A stretch of 64,000 nucleotides of DNA from DASQFQ01 sp963730115 (lineage in GTDB: Bacteria > Actinomycetota > Thermoleophilia > Solirubrobacterales > Solirubrobacteraceae). The DNA lies in NCBI GenBank assembly GCA_963730115.1, contig CAVSQM010000004.1:868001-932000 (forward strand), written 5' to 3'. The notes beneath the pieces were generated by a model. The model worked only from the letters and a program-made list of their open reading frames with translations. It did not search any database and had not been told where the DNA came from. The translations under genes and the position numbers were made by a program. Of this stretch, positions 7,723 through 16,382 are shown piece by piece; the first letter of the stretch is position 1, and the number at the start of each line of letters is the position of its first letter.

Positions 7723-9891
7723 GTGAGGGGGGCTCCGCTGTACGTCGTGCTGTGTCTGTCGCTGCTGTTCCCGGGCGCAGCCGCCGCCGCCTTCGCGCCC
7801 GGCGCGCCGGGCGAGAAGGCGTTGTGGACCGAGGCCGACAAGGACGGCTTCGGTACCGCCCACGGCACGCGCAGCAAGGTCTGGCACACGCTCGACGACG
7901 GCGAGCTGACCGAGGTCTACTACCCCGACATCGACACGCCGGCCTACCGCGACCTGCAGTTCGTCGTCTCCGACGGCCGCACGTTCGCCGAGCGCGAGCG
8001 CGAGGACGCGCGCCACGCGATCGAGCTGGCCGACCGGCGCTCGCTGACCTACCGCCAGGTCAACACGACGTCGCGCTACAAGCTCGTCAAGACCTACGTC
8101 ACCGACCCGGCGCGCAACGCGCTGATCGTCGACGTCAAGTTCACCTCGCGCAGCGGCAAGCCGCTCGCGCTCTACGCGCTCGCCGACCCGGCGCTCTCCA
8201 ACGGCGGCGATGACGACTCGGGCCGCAGCGCCGGCTCCGCGCTCGTCGCGAGCGACGCGGAGGCCGCCTCCGCGCTCGTCGCCTCACCCGCCTTCACGCG
8301 CACCTCGAGCGGCTACCTCGGCACGAGCGACGGCTGGACCGACCTCGGCTCCGACTTCCGCATGGACTGGGCCTACGACTCGGCCCCGAACGGCAACGTC
8401 GTGCAGACCGGCCGCACCGCGCTCGACGGCGTCAGGCACAAGCGGATGACGCTCGTGCTCGGCTTCGGCGGCAGCGGCGCCGCTGCGCGCGACACCGCGC
8501 GCGGGACGCTGCGGCGTGGCTTCGACCGCGCCGCCGAGCGCTACGCGGACGGCTGGGATCGCTACCTCGGCCGGCTCAACGGCCGCCCGCACAGCGCGCG
8601 CGGCATGGGGACCACCTACGACGTGTCGGTGATGACGCTCGCCGCGCTCGAGGACAAGACCTACCGGGGCGCCTCGGCCGCCTCGCCGAGCATGCCGTGG
8701 GTGTGGGGCCAGGGCCTCTCGAACCCGAGCGACGTCTACCACAAGGTGTGGGCGCGCGACCTCTACCAGGTGGTCACCGCGCAGCTCGCCGCGGGCGATC
8801 GCGCCGCCGCCAACCGCTCGGTCAACTACCTGTTCGAGCGCCAGCAGAAGCCCGACGGCTGCTTCCCGCAGAACTCGGACGTCGACGGCAGCGAGCGCTG
8901 GACGAACCTGCAGCTGGACGAGGCCGCCTTCCCGGTCGTGCTCGCGTGGCAGCTCGGCCGCCGCGACGCCGGCACCTACGCCGGCGTCAAGGCCGCGATC
9001 GGCTGCCTCCTCGCCAACGGCCCGCAGACGCCGCAGGAGCGCTGGGAGAACCAGGGCGGCTGGTCGCCGGCCACGCTCGCGTCGGAGATCGCGGCGCTCG
9101 TCACCGGCGCCGACCTCGCGCGTGCCAAGGGCGACGACGCCCTGGCCGACGCCTGGGAGGCGAAGGCCGACGAGTGGCAGGCGAAGATCGAGGACTGGAC
9201 CGTGACGCGCACCGGGCCGTACTCGCCCCAGCCGTACTACCTGCGCATCACCAAGGAGACGTCCGAGGGCAGCGGCGTGCCGGACCCGAACGCCGGCACG
9301 ACGTACAACATCGGTGACTCCGGCCCCGAGAACGTCGACCAGCGCAAGGTCACCGACCCGAGCTTCCTCGAGCTCGTGCGCCTCGGCGTCAAGCGCCACG
9401 ACGACGCGACGATCGTCAACACGCTCGGCGTCGTCGACCAGCAGCTCTCCGCGGAGACGCCGAACGGCACGTTCTGGCACCGCTTCAACTTCGACGGCTA
9501 CGGCGAGAAGAAGGACGGCTCGATCTGGGATGTCGGCCTGCCGCCCAACCCGACGGAGGACTGGGCGAACAACGAGACGATCGGGCGCATCTGGCCGCTG
9601 TTCGCCGGCGAGCGCGGCGAGTACGAGGTCGCCGCCGGTCGCAGCGGCGCCGCGCGCGGCCGGCTCGCCGCCATGGCCGGCGCCGCGGGCCCCGGCCACA
9701 TGATCGCCGAGCAGGTGTGGGACCAGTTCCCGCCCTCCGGCACCCCGGGCTTCCCGCGCGGCGAGTCGACGCTGTCGGCGTCGCCGCTGGCGTGGTCGCA
9801 CGCGCAGTTCGTGCGCCTCGCGTGGTCGATCGACGCCGGCCGGCCGGTCGAGCGGCCGCGCATCGTCGAGCAGCGCTACGACGACGACTGA
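7723..9891 (+). CDS. Secreted GH15 glucoamylase/glucodextranase-type glycosidase
   Basis: 722 residues with a signal peptide (cleavage likely after AAAA, about residue 23). The N-terminal 260 residues form the glucodextranase N-domain type (LWTEADKDGFGTAHG at 35-49, then YPDIDTPAYRDLQF). The (alpha/alpha)6 catalytic domain follows: WVWGQGLSNP and HKVWARDLYQVV near 325-350, then QERWENQGGWSPATLA with the catalytic acid glutamate near 442, and MIAEQVWDQ with the catalytic base near 660. It would release glucose from the non-reducing end of alpha-glucans outside the cell. The C-terminus overlaps the convergent HD-GYP gene by 16 bases. Confidence 0.9.
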   Translation: MRGAPLYVVLCLSLLFPGAAAAAFAPGAPGEKALWTEADKDGFGTAHGTRSKVWHTLDDGELTEVYYPDIDTPAYRDLQFVVSDGRTFAEREREDARHAIELADRRSLTYRQVNTTSRYKLVKTYVTDPARNALIVDVKFTSRSGKPLALYALADPALSNGGDDDSGRSAGSALVASDAEAASALVASPAFTRTSSGYLGTSDGWTDLGSDFRMDWAYDSAPNGNVVQTGRTALDGVRHKRMTLVLGFGGSGAAARDTARGTLRRGFDRAAERYADGWDRYLGRLNGRPHSARGMGTTYDVSVMTLAALEDKTYRGASAASPSMPWVWGQGLSNPSDVYHKVWARDLYQVVTAQLAAGDRAAANRSVNYLFERQQKPDGCFPQNSDVDGSERWTNLQLDEAAFPVVLAWQLGRRDAGTYAGVKAAIGCLLANGPQTPQERWENQGGWSPATLASEIAALVTGADLARAKGDDALADAWEAKADEWQAKIEDWTVTRTGPYSPQPYYLRITKETSEGSGVPDPNAGTTYNIGDSGPENVDQRKVTDPSFLELVRLGVKRHDDATIVNTLGVVDQQLSAETPNGTFWHRFNFDGYGEKKDGSIWDVGLPPNPTEDWANNETIGRIWPLFAGERGEYEVAAGRSGAARGRLAAMAGAAGPGHMIAEQVWDQFPPSGTPGFPRGESTLSASPLAWSHAQFVRLAWSIDAGRPVERPRIVEQRYDDD

Positions 9892-11240
9892 GCGAAGACG
9901 CGCCGCCGCGGGCGCGCGTACTCGCGCACGCGGCGCTCGAAGTCGAGCTCGGCCTCGAAGTCGGCGTCGTCGGCGTGGCGGAAGCGCAGGCCCTTGCGGT
10001 CCAGCAGCGCGATGAACTCGTCGACGAGCGTCGGGTCCAAGTGCGTGCCCGCCACGCGCCGCATCTCCGCGACCGCCTCGGATGAGGTCCGCGGGCGGCG
10101 GTAGGAGTCGCGGGCGATCATCACGTCGTAGGCGTCGGCGATCGTCACCACGCGGGCCAGGAGCGGGATGTCCTCGCCCGCCAGCTTGTGCGGGTAGCCC
10201 TCGCCGTCCCAGCGCTCGTGGTGGCCGAGGATGATCTCCGCCACCGGCGCGTAGGGCTCCATGCGCGCCACGACGCGGGCACCCTCCTCGGGGTGGCGGC
10301 GGACGATCTTCCAGTCGTCCTCGGTCAGCGGCGCGGGCGCGAGCAGGATCGCGTCGGGGAACGAGAACTTGCCGATGTCGTGCAGCAGCCCGGCGGTGTG
10401 CACGAGGTCCTGCTGCTCGCGCGAGCAGCCGTGCGCCTCGGCGAGCGCCCGCGCGTAGCGCGCGACGGCGGCCGAGTGGCGCGCGGTCATGCGGTCGCGC
10501 ATGGCCAGCGTGTCGACCATGCTCGCGAGCACGCCGAGCTGCAGCGCGGCGAGCTCCTCGGCACGGCGCTGCGAGCGCAGCAGCTCGCGCAACAGGAACT
10601 GGAAGACGAGGATCACGATCGCGAGCAGCACGAGCGCGGCCAGCCCGGTCTCGCGATAGAGCACGGCGACGCAGACGGTGAGCAGCGCGCCCGCCAGCTC
10701 GGACGGCAGCACCGGCACGTAGGCGGTCTGCACCTCGCGGCTGAAGCGGAGGCCGAGGTGCACCGACATCGCCGTCGCGATCAGGAGGAAGTTGAGCGCG
10801 TTGCAGAGCAGGTAGGCGCCGAACACCGCGATCGCGAACGTGACGTTGTCCGTCTGCAGGTCGGTGACCCCCGCCAGCGCCTCGAACCCGAGCGCCACGA
10901 CGAACGGGATCGCCGTGTAGGCGGTGAGGTTGGTGAGGAGCTTGGGCAATGCGGGGCGGGTGCGCAACGCGTCGACGAACACGCACGCGGCGCCGATGGC
11001 GACCGCCGGCGCAGGCCCGCAGAGGGCGATCGCCAGCACGACCGCGAAGAACGCCCCGCTGATCCGCTGCGTCTCCTGCTGCAGCGCGAGCCAGTCGCTG
11101 ACGACCGCGAGCGCGAGCAGGACGGCGACGAGCCCGAGCGGCTGCCAGTCGTCGGCCTCGGAGGTGGCCACCGCCGCGACCAGCGTGCCGAGGAGGACCA
11201 CTCCCTCGGCGACGAGCAGGCGTTTCCCGCGCTCAGGCAC
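9876..11240 (-). CDS. Membrane-anchored HD-GYP phosphodiesterase
   Basis: 454 residues from GTG 11240. The first 235 residues hold about seven membrane helices, then a short helical linker. The HD-GYP domain begins near 255: HDIGKFSFPDAILLAP for the HD pair, then HHERWDGEGYPHKLAGEDIP, the GYP signature. Such domains hydrolyse cyclic di-GMP or related dinucleotides in the cytoplasm. The open frame upstream merges with a frame-shifted M20 peptidase, so I placed the start at the GTG preceded by TACGGT (11250-11255) 9 bases away, a leaderless arrangement. The stop lies inside the 3' end of the GH15 gene. Confidence 0.8.
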   Translation of the reverse strand: MPERGKRLLVAEGVVLLGTLVAAVATSEADDWQPLGLVAVLLALAVVSDWLALQQETQRISGAFFAVVLAIALCGPAPAVAIGAACVFVDALRTRPALPKLLTNLTAYTAIPFVVALGFEALAGVTDLQTDNVTFAIAVFGAYLLCNALNFLLIATAMSVHLGLRFSREVQTAYVPVLPSELAGALLTVCVAVLYRETGLAALVLLAIVILVFQFLLRELLRSQRRAEELAALQLGVLASMVDTLAMRDRMTARHSAAVARYARALAEAHGCSREQQDLVHTAGLLHDIGKFSFPDAILLAPAPLTEDDWKIVRRHPEEGARVVARMEPYAPVAEIILGHHERWDGEGYPHKLAGEDIPLLARVVTIADAYDVMIARDSYRRPRTSSEAVAEMRRVAGTHLDPTLVDEFIALLDRKGLRFRHADDADFEAELDFERRVREYARPRRRVFAQSSS

Positions 11241-11249
11241 CTGTCGCGA

Positions 11250-11255
11250 ACCGTA
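11250..11255 (-). promoter_or_regulatory. Leaderless -10 hexamer TACGGT for HD-GYP gene
   Basis: TACGGT on the minus strand ends 9 bases before GTG 11240, in the gap between the M20 peptidase stop and the HD-GYP start. No Shine-Dalgarno site is seen. Confidence 0.35.
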
Positions 11256-11284
11256 GACCGGGCCGCTCCCGGAAGCAAACGCTG

Positions 11285-12596
11285 CTACAGGTCGGCCATC
11301 GAGATCAGCAGCTCGCGCGCGGTGCGCTCGCCGAGCGCGAGGCTCTCCAGCCGGAACGACTCGTTGGGCGCGTGGATGTCGTCGTCGGGCAGGTTGAAGC
11401 CGCTGACGATGGTGGGGATGTCGCGGGCCGCGAACTCCGCGACGACCGGGATCGAGCCGCCGGAGCGGACCAGCGCGGGCGCCGTACCGGTGGCGCGCTC
11501 GATCGCCTGGGCGCCGAGCACGAGCGCGGGCAGGTCGGGCTCGAACAGCGACGGGTCGGCGAGGTGCCAGCTCATCTTCACGTCGGCGTCCGCGGGCGCC
11601 GCGTCGCGGAGCAGGCGCTCGAGCTCCGGGCGCGATCTCGGACGCGCGCTGGCCGGGCGCCAGCCGCAGCGACACGGTGCCGCGCGCGACGGCGGGCACG
11701 ACCGTGCGCGGCTCGCCGCCGACGAGCTCGTTGACCTCGAGCGAGGCGTCGGCGCCGTTGCGCTCGTAGTACTCGGCGGCGGCGCCGGGGTAGGCCTCGC
11801 GGCCGCCGACCTCCGAGAGCACCTGGCTGCCGGGCGGCAGCCGCTCCCACGAGATCCGCTCGGCCTCGGCGGGCGGCAGGATGCCGGCGCGCAGCTCGTC
11901 GCGCAGCGTGCCGTCGGGCCCGGGGACGACCTGGGCGAGCATGCGGTGGAGCACGTGCAGCGCATTCAGCGCGCTGCCGCCGTAGATGCCGGAGTGCAGA
12001 TCGCGGATGCCGGTGCGCACCTCGATCCGCGCCATCGCCATCCCGCGCAGCCCGACGGTGATCGCCGGCGTCGCCTCGTCGATCATGCCGGAGTCGAACA
12101 CGATCGCCGCGTCGGCGCCGCGCTCGTCGGCGCGGATCCACTCGGTGATCGTCTCGGAGCCGGCCTCCTCCTCACCCTCGACGACGACGCGCACGTCGAC
12201 CGGCAGCTCGCCCGCCCGGGCCATCTCGCACGCGGCGTACAGGAGCGGCCAGTAGTTGCCCTTGTCGTCGGAGGCGCCGCGCGCGTAGAGGCGGCCGTCG
12301 CGGACCTCGGGCTCGAACGGCGGCGACGTCCACGCGCCGGGGTCACCGACGCTCTGCACGTCGTAGTGGCCGTAGATGAGGATCGTCGGGACCTCGCCGC
12401 CGTGGCTCGCGCGCAGGTCGCCGACGACGAGCGGGTTGCCCTCGCCGATCTGCACGAGCTCGACGCCGCCGCCCGCGCGCTCGACGTGCCCGGCCGCCCA
12501 CTCGGCGGCGCGGCGCAGGTCGGCGGGATCGCCGCCGCCGGTCGAGATCGACGGGATCCGCAGCCAGTCGACGAGCTGATCGAGGAGATCACTCAT
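11285..12596 (-). pseudogene. M20-family dipeptidase, one frameshift (likely sequence error)
   Basis: Two frames together give a normal M20 peptidase of about 436 residues. The N-terminal part (ATG 12596) has TILIYGHYDVQSVG and GASDDKGNYWP metal-ligand motifs and VVVEGEEEAGSE with the catalytic EE. The C-terminal part, one frame over, contains VRSGGSIPVVAEF, IVSGFNLPDDDIHAPNES with the final histidine ligand, and stops at 11285. The shift is one extra base in the GGG at 11628-11630 (reading SEIA-PELERLL when corrected). It would be a cytoplasmic metallopeptidase acting on short peptides. ATG 12596 is 6 bases after a TAGGGT hexamer and lacks a Shine-Dalgarno site. Confidence 0.85.
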
Positions 12597-12602
12597 GGCT
12601 GC

Positions 12603-12643
12603 ACCCTATTTCTTCCCACCTGGCCTCCGGCGTGAGGTACCGT
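12603..12643. promoter_or_regulatory. Divergent leaderless promoters, TAGGGT (-) and TACCGT (+)
   Basis: TAGGGT (minus, 12608-12603) lies 6 bases before the M20 ATG 12596; TACCGT (plus, 12638-12643) lies 7 bases before GTG 12651. Neither start has a ribosome binding site. Confidence 0.45.
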
Positions 12644-12650
12644 CGCACCA

Positions 12651-13130
12651 GTGCGCCGCCTCGTGTTCATCTTCCTGGCACTGTGCGCGCTGGCGGGTGG
12701 TGCGGCGCTGGCGCAAGGGCAGAGCAGCCAGGACGCCTACGAGCTGCAGGAGCCGCAGGTCACGTCCGCGCAGGTGCTGCGGCTGCCGTCCGACGCGAGC
12801 TGCGTCCGGTTCACGCGCGTGACGGTCCGCTTCCTGCCGCCTCCGGGCGCCGTGTTCGGCGTGCTGACGGTGACCGCCGACGGCGCCGTGGCGACGCGCA
12901 TGACCGGCGTGCCGCGCGCGGCCAGCACGACGATCCGCCTGGCCGGACGGCGCACGGCGGTGCGGGTCAGCGGCACCACCCTCGGCGGCCAGGTGATCGG
13001 CGCGTCGCGCGACTACCGCCGCTGCGGCAGCCGGCCGGCGGCCGCGAAGCCCGAGCCCAAGCCGAAGCGCCGGCCCGCGCCGGCGAAGACCCCGCCGCCC
13101 ACCGAGGTCGGCGGCGGCGAAGACGGCTAG
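12651..13130 (+). CDS. Secreted protein of unknown function, Pro/Lys-rich tail
   Basis: 159 residues with a clear signal peptide (MRRLVFIFLALCALAGGAALAQ, cleavage near residue 21). The mature part is a beta-rich domain of about 95 residues holding two cysteines (ASCVRF and RRCGS) that could form a disulphide. It ends in a low-complexity Pro/Ala/Lys tail (PEPKPKRRPAPAKTPPP) that may interact with the wall. I do not recognise the family. It is read divergently from the M20 peptidase and ends 4 bases before the stop of the convergent amidohydrolase gene. Confidence 0.65.
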   Translation: MRRLVFIFLALCALAGGAALAQGQSSQDAYELQEPQVTSAQVLRLPSDASCVRFTRVTVRFLPPPGAVFGVLTVTADGAVATRMTGVPRAASTTIRLAGRRTAVRVSGTTLGGQVIGASRDYRRCGSRPAAAKPEPKPKRRPAPAKTPPPTEVGGGEDG

Positions 13131-13134
13131 CGGC

Positions 13135-14329
13135 TCAGCCGCCGACGCCGCCCTGCGGCTCGTGCGCCTCGGCGTCCGCGCGCGTCGCGTGCGGCGCGCC
13201 CGGCAGCGCGGGCAGCGGCACGTCGGGCGTGCGGGCGACGATCAGCGCGAACACCATCAGGCGCGCGGCGGGCGGGATCGGGCTCCCCTCGGCCGGGGGC
13301 CCGATGTGCTCGTCGAAGACGTCGAGCAGGTCGAGCACCGCGGAGCAGACCGCCGCCTGCGGCGCGTCGTCGCCGACCGCGCACGCGAGCCGCGCGAGCG
13401 CCAGCGGCTCGGCGTAGTCGGCGCGCACGAACGCCCGCCCCATGACGGTGGTCAGGTGCGTGACCACGCGCTCGAGCAGCGGGTCGAGCGCTCGCTGCGG
13501 CGCGCCGGGCGGCGGGCCGAGGTCGAGCGGCTCCTCGCGGTCGAGGATGCGCACCGCCTGCTCGCCCATCACCCCGCGCAGCTGCTCGGGGTTCAGGCCG
13601 GCCTGGAGCGCCAGCCGCAGCGTCTGGGTCGCGCCGACGATCGGGCGGCCGTAGGGCGAGTCGCTCGCCCACAGGATGTTGCCGGGCGGGCACAGCGCGA
13701 ACATCGCGAGCACGTCGCTGGGCGCCCACCATGCGGTGTCGATGAACAGGTTGCGGTGGTCGGGCAGCTCGCGCCACAGCCAGGCGAGGTCGGAGATCGC
13801 GCAGTGGGCGAGGATCAGCCGCGCGTCGGGGAACTCGCCGGAGAGCCGCACGGTGTCCTGCCCCAGCGCCGGGATGCCGCGGCCGGCATGGATCAGCACC
13901 GTCGCCCTGCGCTCGTGCGCCGCGGCCACGAGCTCGCGCACCGACGGCTCGGCAGAGCGTGAACTCCTCGGCCCGCGGGTGCAGCTTGATCCCGTCGACG
14001 CCGGCGTCGAGGCAGCGGCGCGCCTCCTTGACCGCGTCGGGGTCCTTGGGCTGGACGCGGCACAGCGCGCGCAGCCGCCCGCCGCTCGCGGCCACCGCCG
14101 CCATCACTTCGTCGTTGGGCCCGGCGTAGCCGTCCGGCTCGTGCATCGGGAACACGAGCGCCTTCGAGTCGACGACCGCGAGCGCCTCCAGCAGCTCCTC
14201 GGGCTGCTGCTTGAAGCCGTCGGGATCGTTCTGGCCGACGTGCGTGTGGGCATCGAACAGCGAGATGCCCGGTACGTCCTCCAGCAGGCGGTCGAACCAG
14301 GGTCGGAGGACGGCGTCGGCGTCGAACAC
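13135..14329 (-). pseudogene. Amidohydrolase-2 family hydrolase, one frameshift (likely error)
   Basis: Joined frames give about 398 residues of a TIM-barrel metal-dependent hydrolase: LFDAHTHVGQND near the N-terminus (HxH ligands), GIKLHPRAEEF in the middle, TVLIHAGRGIPA and LILAHCAISDLAW, then ILWASDSPYGRP with the final aspartate. One extra T near 13955 breaks the frame between EEFTL and AEPSVRELV. I prefer GTG 14329 over GTG 14341 because TAGTGT (14338-14343) lies 8 bases before it. The substrate is unknown; relatives include decarboxylases and lactonases. A C-terminal extension of about 110 residues is unusual for the family. Confidence 0.75.
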
Positions 14330-14337
14330 GGCGCGGC

Positions 14338-14370
14338 ACACTACTGCCCGGTGCGCGGTGCGCCGATAAT
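14338..14370. promoter_or_regulatory. Divergent leaderless promoters, TAGTGT (-) and GATAAT (+)
   Basis: TAGTGT (minus, 14343-14338) precedes GTG 14329 by 8 bases. GATAAT (plus, 14365-14370), five of six matches to TATAAT, precedes ATG 14377 by 6 bases. Both genes lack a Shine-Dalgarno site. Confidence 0.5.
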
Positions 14371-14376
14371 GCGCGA

Positions 14377-14673
14377 ATGCGAATCCGCCGTGAGCGCGTC
14401 CGAGTCGAGACCCAGCGCCACATCATCGAAGGCACGCTGCAGCTCCCGCACGAGGGCTACCGCTCCCGCACGACCGACTTCCTCAACGCCCACGACTCCG
14501 ACTTCATCGCGCTGATCGACGCCGAGGTGACGTGGGCGGACGGCTCGCGCGAGCCGGAGCGGCAGGACTTCCTGGCCATCTCCGCGCGCCACATCATCCT
14601 CGTCACCGAGCTCGAGTCGCTCGGCGTGCACGAGGAGCCGAATCCGGCGCTCGGCGTCGCGCCGGGCCCTTAG
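14377..14673 (+). CDS. Small conserved protein of unknown function (DUF6812-like)
   Basis: 98 residues without signal peptide or membrane segment. Opening RIRRERVRVETQRHIIEGTLQL, then GYRSRTTDFLNAHDSDFIALIDAEVTW, and FLAISARHIILVTELES: a beta-barrel-like pattern with an RTTDFLN core that I associate with an actinobacterial DUF (6812-like, from memory). The function is unknown. It is probably leaderless (GATAAT 6 bases upstream). Its stop overlaps that of the convergent gene at 14670 by 4 bases. Confidence 0.65.
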   Translation: MRIRRERVRVETQRHIIEGTLQLPHEGYRSRTTDFLNAHDSDFIALIDAEVTWADGSREPERQDFLAISARHIILVTELESLGVHEEPNPALGVAPGP

Positions 14674-15446
14674 TCGCCCTGCTCGCCGAGGGCGTCCTCG
14701 GCCTCCGCGATCGCCGCCTCGACGAACGCCGCCTCGAGCACGCCGGCGGTGGCCAGCGCCTCGACCGCCGCGCCGGCCTCGGCGCCGTGCACGAAACCGT
14801 TCAGGACGAGCACCCGCACGATCTCCGACGCGGCGCGCACGCGATCCTCGGACGAGCCGCCCTCGCGCGCCGCGATCGTCGCGAGCGCGTCGAGGAGGGC
14901 CGAGCCGCGCGCCGCCTCGGCGAGCTCGAGCGCCGCCTGCGCGTCGGCGCGCGCCTGCATCTCGGCGCCCACGACCATCACGGTCTCGGACGTGAGGAAG
15001 CCCTGGCCGAGCAGTCGCCCGCCCGCCGCCCGCACGGTCTCGCGCAGGCCCGCCGCCCACAGGTGCTCGACGAGCACGACCGCCGCGTACTCCCCCTCGC
15101 CGATCTCGTCGGTCAGCCGGCGCAGGTCCTCGATTGCGAAGCCGGCCGTGCGGCTGAACGCCTCCTGCGGCGTCTTGCCACCGTTGCTGCCGCCGCCGTT
15201 GGTGCCCATCAGGTGCGCGATCGGGTTCGCCGGCGCCGGCGGATCGCCGAGCAGCGGGTTGAGGTCGATCTCGGTGAGGCCGCCCTCCGGCTTGCGGTGG
15301 AAGAACCGCGCGTCGACGACGCGGATCATCCCGCGCCCTCGGAGGTGGCCGATCTCGCGCACGATGTCGCCGCGGAAGCGCTCGGTGGTCTCGAACCCGA
15401 CGAGCACGAGCTGGAGCGGGCCGATGCTGAGGTCTTCATCTGTCAT
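14670..15446 (-). CDS. DUF6325/DUF1269-like protein of unknown function
   Basis: 258 residues. The N-terminal half (IGPLQLVLVGFETTERFRGDIVREIGHLRGRGMIRVVDARFF in outline, then a Gly/Asn-rich loop and YAAVVLVEHLWAAGLRE) matches DUF6325-type proteins, often found near stress and envelope genes. The C-terminal half is alanine-rich and helical (residues 165-258, coiled-coil-like) and may be a separate oligomerisation part. There is no signal peptide. The biochemical role is unknown. Confidence 0.65.
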   Translation of the reverse strand: MTDEDLSIGPLQLVLVGFETTERFRGDIVREIGHLRGRGMIRVVDARFFHRKPEGGLTEIDLNPLLGDPPAPANPIAHLMGTNGGGSNGGKTPQEAFSRTAGFAIEDLRRLTDEIGEGEYAAVVLVEHLWAAGLRETVRAAGGRLLGQGFLTSETVMVVGAEMQARADAQAALELAEAARGSALLDALATIAAREGGSSEDRVRAASEIVRVLVLNGFVHGAEAGAAVEALATAGVLEAAFVEAAIAEAEDALGEQGD

Positions 15447-15493
15447 GGATCACGCATGGTGCCGCAGTGGCGCCCGCGTGCCAAGATGGGACG

Positions 15494-16381
15494 GTGAGCC
15501 GTTCGCTGACACCCGTCAGCCGCGTCGGCGTCGAGGAGCGCGCCGCGGCCCTGGGCCGCCGCTCGATCAAGACGTCGGCGAAGCGCCAGGGCATCCTCAT
15601 CGCGACCTCGATGCTCGACCTGACGACGCTCGAGGGCTCGGACACGCCCGGCAAGGTGCGCCACCTGTGCGCGAAGGCCGTGTGCCCCGACCCGTCGCGG
15701 CCCGAGATCCCCTCGGTCGCCGCCGTCTGCGTGTACCCGGCGCTCGTGCCGGTCGCCCGCGACGCGCTGCGCGGCACCGGCGTGGCGGTCGCCTCGGTGG
15801 CCACCGGCTTCCCGGCCGGCCAGACCTCGCTCGACGTCAAGGTCGAGGAGACGCGCGACGCCGTCGCCGCAGGCGCAGGCGAGATCGACATGGTGATCTC
15901 GCGCGAGGCCTACCTGAGCGGCGACGACAAGCGCGTGGCGCGCGAGATCGAGGCGGTCAAGGAGGCGTGCGGCGACGCGCACCTGAAGGTGATCCTCGAG
16001 ACCGCCGAGCTGCCGACCTACGCGCACGTGCGGCACGCCTCCGAGCTGGCGATCGCGGCCGGCGCGGACTTCATCAAGACCTCGACGGGCAAGGCGACGT
16101 CCGGCGCCACGCCCGGCGTCGTGCTGGTGATGCTCGAGACCGTGCGCGACCACGCGTGGAGGACGGGCCAGATCATCGGCGTCAAGGCGGCCGGCGGGGT
16201 GAGCACGACGAAGGCCGCGCTGCACATGCTCGTGCTCGTCAAGGAGACGCTGGGCGACGAGTGGCTGACGCCGGAGCGCTTCCGGATCGGCGCCTCGTCG
16301 GTGCTCAACGACCTGCTCATGCAGTACGCCAAGCTCGACAGCGGCCACTACGGCCGCTCCGAGGACTTCTCGAAGGAGTGA
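15494..16381 (+). CDS. deoC: Deoxyribose-phosphate aldolase
   Basis: 295 residues from GTG 15494; the upstream ATG at 15467 would crowd the divergent gene and add a non-conserved stretch. Landmarks: an N-terminal DLTTLEG segment, VAAVCVYPALVP, VASVATGFPAGQTSLDVKVEET, GAGEIDMVIS, then FIKTSTGK with the Schiff-base lysine, and IIGVKAAGGVST with the second essential lysine. It cleaves 2-deoxyribose-5-phosphate to acetaldehyde and glyceraldehyde-3-phosphate. Followed after one base by an aldehyde dehydrogenase gene, consistent with acetaldehyde removal. Longer than E. coli DeoC but like actinobacterial forms. Confidence 0.93.
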   Translation: MSRSLTPVSRVGVEERAAALGRRSIKTSAKRQGILIATSMLDLTTLEGSDTPGKVRHLCAKAVCPDPSRPEIPSVAAVCVYPALVPVARDALRGTGVAVASVATGFPAGQTSLDVKVEETRDAVAAGAGEIDMVISREAYLSGDDKRVAREIEAVKEACGDAHLKVILETAELPTYAHVRHASELAIAAGADFIKTSTGKATSGATPGVVLVMLETVRDHAWRTGQIIGVKAAGGVSTTKAALHMLVLVKETLGDEWLTPERFRIGASSVLNDLLMQYAKLDSGHYGRSEDFSKE

Positions 16382-16382
16382 C

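Noticed and set aside
9876..12596. Apparent 906-residue fusion of M20 peptidase and HD-GYP protein
   Set aside because: The middle is Arg-rich shadow text caused by a one-base insertion at 11628-11630; the peptidase ends in another frame at 11285 and the HD-GYP gene has its own start.
13100..13150. GCGGC-TCA-GCCGC hairpin as terminator between converging genes
   Set aside because: Only five base pairs with a three-base loop; such stems occur by chance throughout this GC-rich sequence.
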